Origin: Nitrospira sp.
Lineage (GTDB): Bacteria; Nitrospirota; Nitrospiria; Nitrospirales; Nitrospiraceae
Direction: 5' to 3'
DNA: 64,000 bases
NCBI GenBank assembly: GCA_024330965.1
Contig: JANDJL010000015.1
Span: 1 to 64,000 of the forward strand
Below, piece after piece: positions 60,146 through 64,000 of this stretch. A model generated the notes under the pieces. That model saw only the letters and a list, made by a program, of their open reading frames with translations, was not told the DNA's origin and made no database searches. Positions within the stretch are counted from its first letter, which is position 1. Each line of letters opens with the position of its first letter. The translations under genes and the position numbers were made by a program.

Positions 60146-61801
60146 CTAGCGCCTCTTGACAAGCGCGGCGATCGATCGAGCAGCGGCGAGGCCTGACCTG
60201 GCCGCTCCTTCCATGAAGCCCTGCCAGTCGTAGAACGAATTCGTGTGTTCACCGGCGAAGAACAGGTTGTTCACCGGGATTCCCTCCAGCCCGGCAATGG
60301 TGGTGAACTGGCCTGGTTTGTAACAGGTGTAGCTCCCTTGGACGAGAGGATGAGACGGCCAATGTTCCAGGTGTGCGAGGTGCCGTCCTTGTGAGAGTGT
60401 CGAAGCGCTCAGCACACCGGGATAGACATTCTCTAGGTCGCTCAAGAATCGCCGAGCCTCAGTTTGCACGGCACTCGGAATCAGGTTGGCGCCCCTGAGG
60501 CCGCTCGAATAATCAGTCAAGATGCCTCTGGTGTCCGTACCTTGGGATGGATTGGTTTCCCAAGTCGTCTGGACATGGGGGAGATCGGCATACACTGTAC
60601 CGTTGGATCCTGCGACTCTCCAGGGACGAGCGGAAAACCCGACCATCATCTTGGAGTTGGTGCCGTAGCCCAGTTCTCGAATGGCCGCCAGTTGCCGAGC
60701 GGGGATCGCAAGGTTCTCGTCCAGCTCGACCTCGCGAAGAATGGTAAAGGGAATGGCGAGCACGACCACGTCATGGGCTTTGCTGATCGTTCGATTCCCG
60801 GTTCGCAACGTCAGCTCGATCCGGCCGTCACTCGCTTGGCGAGCACGAACGAGCTGAGCCCCATAGGTGATTTGTTCGGTTAATTCGCCGGTCAGCCCCT
60901 CGATGATGCGATCATTGCCGTCTTTTAAATGGTACCGTTCGTCGCTGAAGACTCCAAAGGGGGTGAACTCGGATCGACGGTCCGGATGGATGAACAACAG
61001 CAAGTTGAGGCAACTTTGTTCGGATGCGGCGAGCCCATATTCAGCCTCATACGCCGCGACAAGAGCGGCCTTGGCCAGGGGACCGGCTGCGGCGGCGGAG
61101 CCGTTGTGCCCTTCCAGGTAAGCCAGCAAGGACGTTCGGTCTAAGAGGACATCGGCTTCAGTATGGGACGAAGCCGTCACCTCTTTGGACAGGCGGTTGA
61201 GATCCCGTCGCATGACCGGCACAAAGTCTCGAAATTCCGCCACGATCTCGTTCTCTGAGTGCCGTTGGCCAAAGAAGAAGTAATGCGTTTCTCCCGGCTC
61301 TTTCTTCAGATCCTCCAGCTCAAGGCCGAACCGTCTGGCGTAGCCCAACATGGTGGTGTGAAGCGTGTCGATCAACTCCCCGCCTCGCTCCGCCACCTGA
61401 CCGGGGAAGAATCCACGCAGGGACCAGCAGCGGCCGCCGGCTCTGGCCGCCGCATCGTACAGGGTGGCGCGAATGCCCCACGTTTTCAGTTGGTCGGCAC
61501 AGGTCAAGCCGGCCAACCCTGCTCCGACGATGCCGACAGAGAGGGATGAGGGAAGCGGTTTGGCCTCTGCGTGCAGTGGAAAGTCTGTGAGGGAGCCAAA
61601 GGCCAACGTCGCGCCGGCCGCCGCTGCACCCCGCAAGAAATCCCTGCGGGTGAGGGAGAAGGCGGATTGGATCCCATGCCGTTTTTCGGTCATGGTTGTG
61701 AGGATCCATGCGGCGTCAGCGACGGAGCAGTTCCGGCGGTCGGCGAGCTGAGCGATGGCCATCAGCCTGGCGAACGAATGAAATGAGCGGGTTCTGGCCA
61801 T
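60146..61801 (-). CDS. Tat-exported flavin amine oxidase-like protein
   Basis: About 551 residues. After a roughly 50-residue N-terminal extension comes a twin-arginine signal (LTRRDFLRGAAAAGA), then the FAD-binding GIVGAGLAGLTCADQL, GGRCWSLRG and C-terminal NNLFFAGEHTNSFYDWQGFMEGAARSG of monoamine oxidase-like enzymes. The extension is unusual before a Tat signal; the later in-frame ATG (start MTEKRHGIQ, 61693) would place the signal near the N-terminus and may be the true start. The substrate is unknown. Confidence 0.82.
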   Translation of the reverse strand: MARTRSFHSFARLMAIAQLADRRNCSVADAAWILTTMTEKRHGIQSAFSLTRRDFLRGAAAAGATLAFGSLTDFPLHAEAKPLPSSLSVGIVGAGLAGLTCADQLKTWGIRATLYDAAARAGGRCWSLRGFFPGQVAERGGELIDTLHTTMLGYARRFGLELEDLKKEPGETHYFFFGQRHSENEIVAEFRDFVPVMRRDLNRLSKEVTASSHTEADVLLDRTSLLAYLEGHNGSAAAAGPLAKAALVAAYEAEYGLAASEQSCLNLLLFIHPDRRSEFTPFGVFSDERYHLKDGNDRIIEGLTGELTEQITYGAQLVRARQASDGRIELTLRTGNRTISKAHDVVVLAIPFTILREVELDENLAIPARQLAAIRELGYGTNSKMMVGFSARPWRVAGSNGTVYADLPHVQTTWETNPSQGTDTRGILTDYSSGLRGANLIPSAVQTEARRFLSDLENVYPGVLSASTLSQGRHLAHLEHWPSHPLVQGSYTCYKPGQFTTIAGLEGIPVNNLFFAGEHTNSFYDWQGFMEGAARSGLAAARSIAALVKRR

Positions 61802-61986
61802 CGAGCCACCTCTGCCAACTCTCATGGGTGCGAACCATCGGTATCATACGGAATTGCGCCAAAAATGTCAGGGGCCTTCGCGTGAGGGCGGTGTCGGTAG
61901 CATTCTCACGGTCGAGGAACGGTGCGGCTCGTTTGCGCAGAGCGAGAGACCCTACGACAAAAGCGTTTAAGCTTCGATGCCTCACC

Positions 61987-62976
61987 TCAAGGGGCCAGCA
62001 TGGAACTGAGCGTTTCGATCCCCTGCACCACGGCCGGCCCCAGCAGCACCACGAAAATGGCCGGGAAGATGAAAAAGATCAGAGGAAAGAGCAGTTTGAC
62101 GGGCAAGGTCCCAGCTAATTCTTCCGCCTGGAGTTGTTGCTTCCGACGGAGGGCCTCCGCATGGAGTCGCAAGGTTCGAGCCAAACTCACACCGAATCGT
62201 TCCGTTTGGATCAGGACGCTGGTGAGCGAATTGATGGCGTCAACCTGGGTACGAGCCGCGAAGGATCGGAGTGCGTGGGCACGCGACCGACTGGTGCGAA
62301 GATCAAACACCAATTGCCGCAGCTCGTTGCCCAGTTCCGGATGGGTGAGTCCAAGGATGCGAGCAATCCGGTCGAGGGCGCTCAAAAGGGGCAGTCCTGC
62401 TTCGATCGTGACGAGGAGGAGATCGAGAAAATCGGGCACGGCTCGTTGGAGCTGGGCCTGACGCCTTCTGGCACTGTAGCGCAGTCCCCAATCCGGAAGG
62501 AACCATCCCACAGGCGTGAGGGCGAATCCGAAGAGGCAAAGAATCGAACTTGCCGTGCTTTCACCGTCTGTCAGGACGGTTGCCACGAGACCCATGAGCC
62601 CAAGGATGAGACAGGCGCCCGCGATGAGGCATTTGAAACCTACGAGGGAGGCCACGGCCTCTGCGCGCCGATAGCCGGCGATCGTGAGCAGATCTTTCCA
62701 GTCGACGGGAACAGAAGACATCCGTTTGAGCCCATGCTCACCGATCCGTCGCGAGAGGTCAAAGAGCCGAGTCGACCACCTCGGTCGGTGTGCTCCCGTT
62801 TTCCCGGCACCGCTTGAAGTCTGTAACAAGCGGCGCCATCGGCGGAGACGGGCCCACTCGTTCCCGACCAGGAGCAGGCCGATGCAGCAACAGGCGACGG
62901 CAAGCGCGATCCCAACGGCCCAGAACACACTGGCAGAAGAATCGGTCAACATCGGTTGTGTCCTGTTCTGCTCCAA
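61987..62976 (-). CDS. tadC: TadC-like type II secretion F-domain protein
   Basis: A 329-residue inner-membrane protein with an N-terminal membrane helix, a T2SSF cytoplasmic domain (LLLVTIEAGLPLLSALDRIAR, LVFDLRTSRSRAHALRSFAAR) and C-terminal membrane helices (KLLFPLIFFIFPAIFVVLLGP). Together with tadB it forms the membrane platform of a Tad/Flp pilus. It ends the partial tad operon seen here. Confidence 0.88.
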   Translation of the reverse strand: MEQNRTQPMLTDSSASVFWAVGIALAVACCCIGLLLVGNEWARLRRWRRLLQTSSGAGKTGAHRPRWSTRLFDLSRRIGEHGLKRMSSVPVDWKDLLTIAGYRRAEAVASLVGFKCLIAGACLILGLMGLVATVLTDGESTASSILCLFGFALTPVGWFLPDWGLRYSARRRQAQLQRAVPDFLDLLLVTIEAGLPLLSALDRIARILGLTHPELGNELRQLVFDLRTSRSRAHALRSFAARTQVDAINSLTSVLIQTERFGVSLARTLRLHAEALRRKQQLQAEELAGTLPVKLLFPLIFFIFPAIFVVLLGPAVVQGIETLSSMLAP

Positions 62977-63043
62977 CTATTCGTCATCCCATGGGCCTCA
63001 TGTTCTTGTCTGTCCACCATGCCTGTCCATGGGTGAAACTCAC

Positions 63044-63847
63044 TCAGAGGGTGATCCGTGTCATCCGCCGCATGATGGCCAGGCCACAACCCATAAGCCC
63101 CACGGCTGTGGCTGCGAGCCACCGGCCGACCTGGTTATTCCATAAGGGCGACAGGTAGTCGGGATTGAGCAGAAAGATCACGCAGGCCAAGACCATGGGC
63201 AGGGCCGAGAGGATGAGAGCAGAAAACCGAGCTTCGGCCGAGACCGCCTTGATCTTGGCGGCGAATTCCATTCGGGCTCGGATAAGGCGGCTCACTTCGT
63301 CTAACATCTGCGGCAGGCTTCCGCCCGTCTCCCGTTGGATCAGAAGACAGGTCACCCAAAATCGGACTTCTTCGACGGGCACACGGGCTGCCAGCCCCTT
63401 GAGGGCCTCTGGAAGACTCTTCCCAAAGCGCAGGTCTTCGACCACTCTGGTGAATTCATGGCGAAGGGGCTCGACACTTTCCTCGATGACCATGGCGAGA
63501 CTGGTGGGGACAGCATGGCCGGCCCTCAGGGCGCGAGCCATCACCTCCAGGGCTTCTGGCAACTGTTCTCGAAACCGGCGCAGCCGTTGGCGTTCGCGCC
63601 GCCGGGCGAAAGGGTTGATTCGCAAGGAGTCTAAGTGACGGGCCAGGGCCTTCTGCCAGGCACGGGCGCGACCGGCCAGGGTGCCCGTTGCCTGTTCCCC
63701 AAGGACTGTCGTGAAGGGCACCGCACTGCCCTGCTCGGGCACATGGGCAGAGATGTTCCGTGGTCTTGCCGACCAGAGCAGCCAGGCGGCGACCCAGAGG
63801 AGTGTGGTTGACACGCCAGTCGTCACGGCGATGAGCACTGGTTCCAT
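63044..63847 (-). CDS. tadB: TadB-like type II secretion F-domain protein
   Basis: A 267-residue T2SSF protein: N-terminal membrane helix, domain blocks LPEALEVMARALRAGHAVPTSLAMV and LPQMLDEVSRLIRARMEF, and two C-terminal membrane helices. It follows cpaF by about 50 nt and precedes tadC by 67 nt, the conserved tad order. Confidence 0.88.
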   Translation of the reverse strand: MEPVLIAVTTGVSTTLLWVAAWLLWSARPRNISAHVPEQGSAVPFTTVLGEQATGTLAGRARAWQKALARHLDSLRINPFARRRERQRLRRFREQLPEALEVMARALRAGHAVPTSLAMVIEESVEPLRHEFTRVVEDLRFGKSLPEALKGLAARVPVEEVRFWVTCLLIQRETGGSLPQMLDEVSRLIRARMEFAAKIKAVSAEARFSALILSALPMVLACVIFLLNPDYLSPLWNNQVGRWLAATAVGLMGCGLAIMRRMTRITL

Positions 63848-63896
63848 CGATGCCTTCCGTCATGGATCTCGAAGGTCACCACTTCCTGAACCCGTG

Positions 63897-64000
63897 TTAA
63901 CTTGGCAACGGATGTTCTTGCGGCAGAAACCACTCATCCGGCACCTGGAGCCCCTGCGCTCGGAGCAGTGAGAGGCAACGAGGCCTGTTGCCGGTGGACA
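63897..64000 (-). CDS. cpaF: CpaF/TadA ATPase, C-terminal end (cut by window edge)
   Basis: The last 34 codons read on the minus strand from the window edge (STGNRPRCLSLLRAQGLQVP...) end at a TAA at 63899-63897. The pattern matches the C-terminus of CpaF-type pilus ATPases, and the position before tadB fits. Most of the gene lies outside the window. Confidence 0.65.
   Translation of the reverse strand, partial: STGNRPRCLSLLRAQGLQVPDEWFLPQEHPLPS

Noticed and set aside
1..64000. CRISPR arrays, insertion sequences, prophage or integrase genes
   Set aside because: No regularly spaced repeats, no intact transposase or integrase and no terminal inverted repeats were seen anywhere in the window.

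Overview
The window looks like a chromosomal segment of a Nitrospira-type nitrite oxidizer (phylum Nitrospirota). The strongest evidence is a complete nxrA-nxrB pair (23676-28463): a Tat-exported, about 1145-residue molybdopterin subunit followed by a 429-residue iron-sulfur subunit, as in the periplasmic nitrite oxidoreductase of Nitrospira. An alginate-export-type porin, DUF2490 and other outer-membrane proteins, and several CO2/bicarbonate proteins fit a Gram-negative autotroph. rsmG-parA-parB with two parS sites suggests proximity to the replication origin. Assignment to a species is not possible from the sequence alone.

Layout. 1-3900: rsmG, parA, parB and two bactofilins, with parS sites on both sides of rsmG. 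3900-10500: mnmA, two TatA/B-type genes, a porin, thrH, a YkgJ-type cysteine-cluster protein, an EVE-domain protein and a small HExxH protein. 10800-15300: an ABC exporter (ybbP/ybbA type) divergent from tesA. 16000-22800: a SWIM-domain protein, a ChaN-like lipoprotein, a MoxR-DUF58-transglutaminase cluster and tRNA-Gly(GCC). 22870-29600: a gene-free upstream region rich in repeats, nxrAB, and a gene-poor tail that may hold a decayed gene. 29600-37200: small hypothetical proteins, Trm112, DUF502, GNAT, two BamE-like lipoproteins, a LOG-family protein, a beta-CASP nuclease and a P1 peptidase. 37200-47500: a SulP-beta-carbonic anhydrase fusion, a FIST protein, gcvT, a NUDIX hydrolase, fabI, arfB and a DUF2490 protein. 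47600-58400: an unusually large dabA, a tandem-domain protein with iota-carbonic anhydrase signatures, a second SulP transporter, lipoprotein and OMP genes, and an MpsC/DUF2294 gene. 58400-64000: an esterase, a YSC84 protein, a Tat-exported amine oxidase-like flavoprotein, and the start of a Tad pilus operon (tadC, tadB, end of cpaF).

How the genes may work together. NXR supplies electrons from nitrite oxidation in the periplasm; the Tat components in the window match the Tat signal on NxrA. The most striking assembly is inorganic-carbon handling between 37.2 and 58.4 kb. sulP, the iota-CA-like gene and dabA lie in one direction, with a structured, terminator-bearing leader in front of sulP. 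A separate SulP-beta-CA fusion and an MpsC homologue lie on either side. This combination of a DabA without an adjacent DabB, a SulP partner and an exported double iota-CA is the best candidate here for an undescribed system. A second theme is apparently leaderless genes, in which a -10 box lies 4-8 nt before the start codon.
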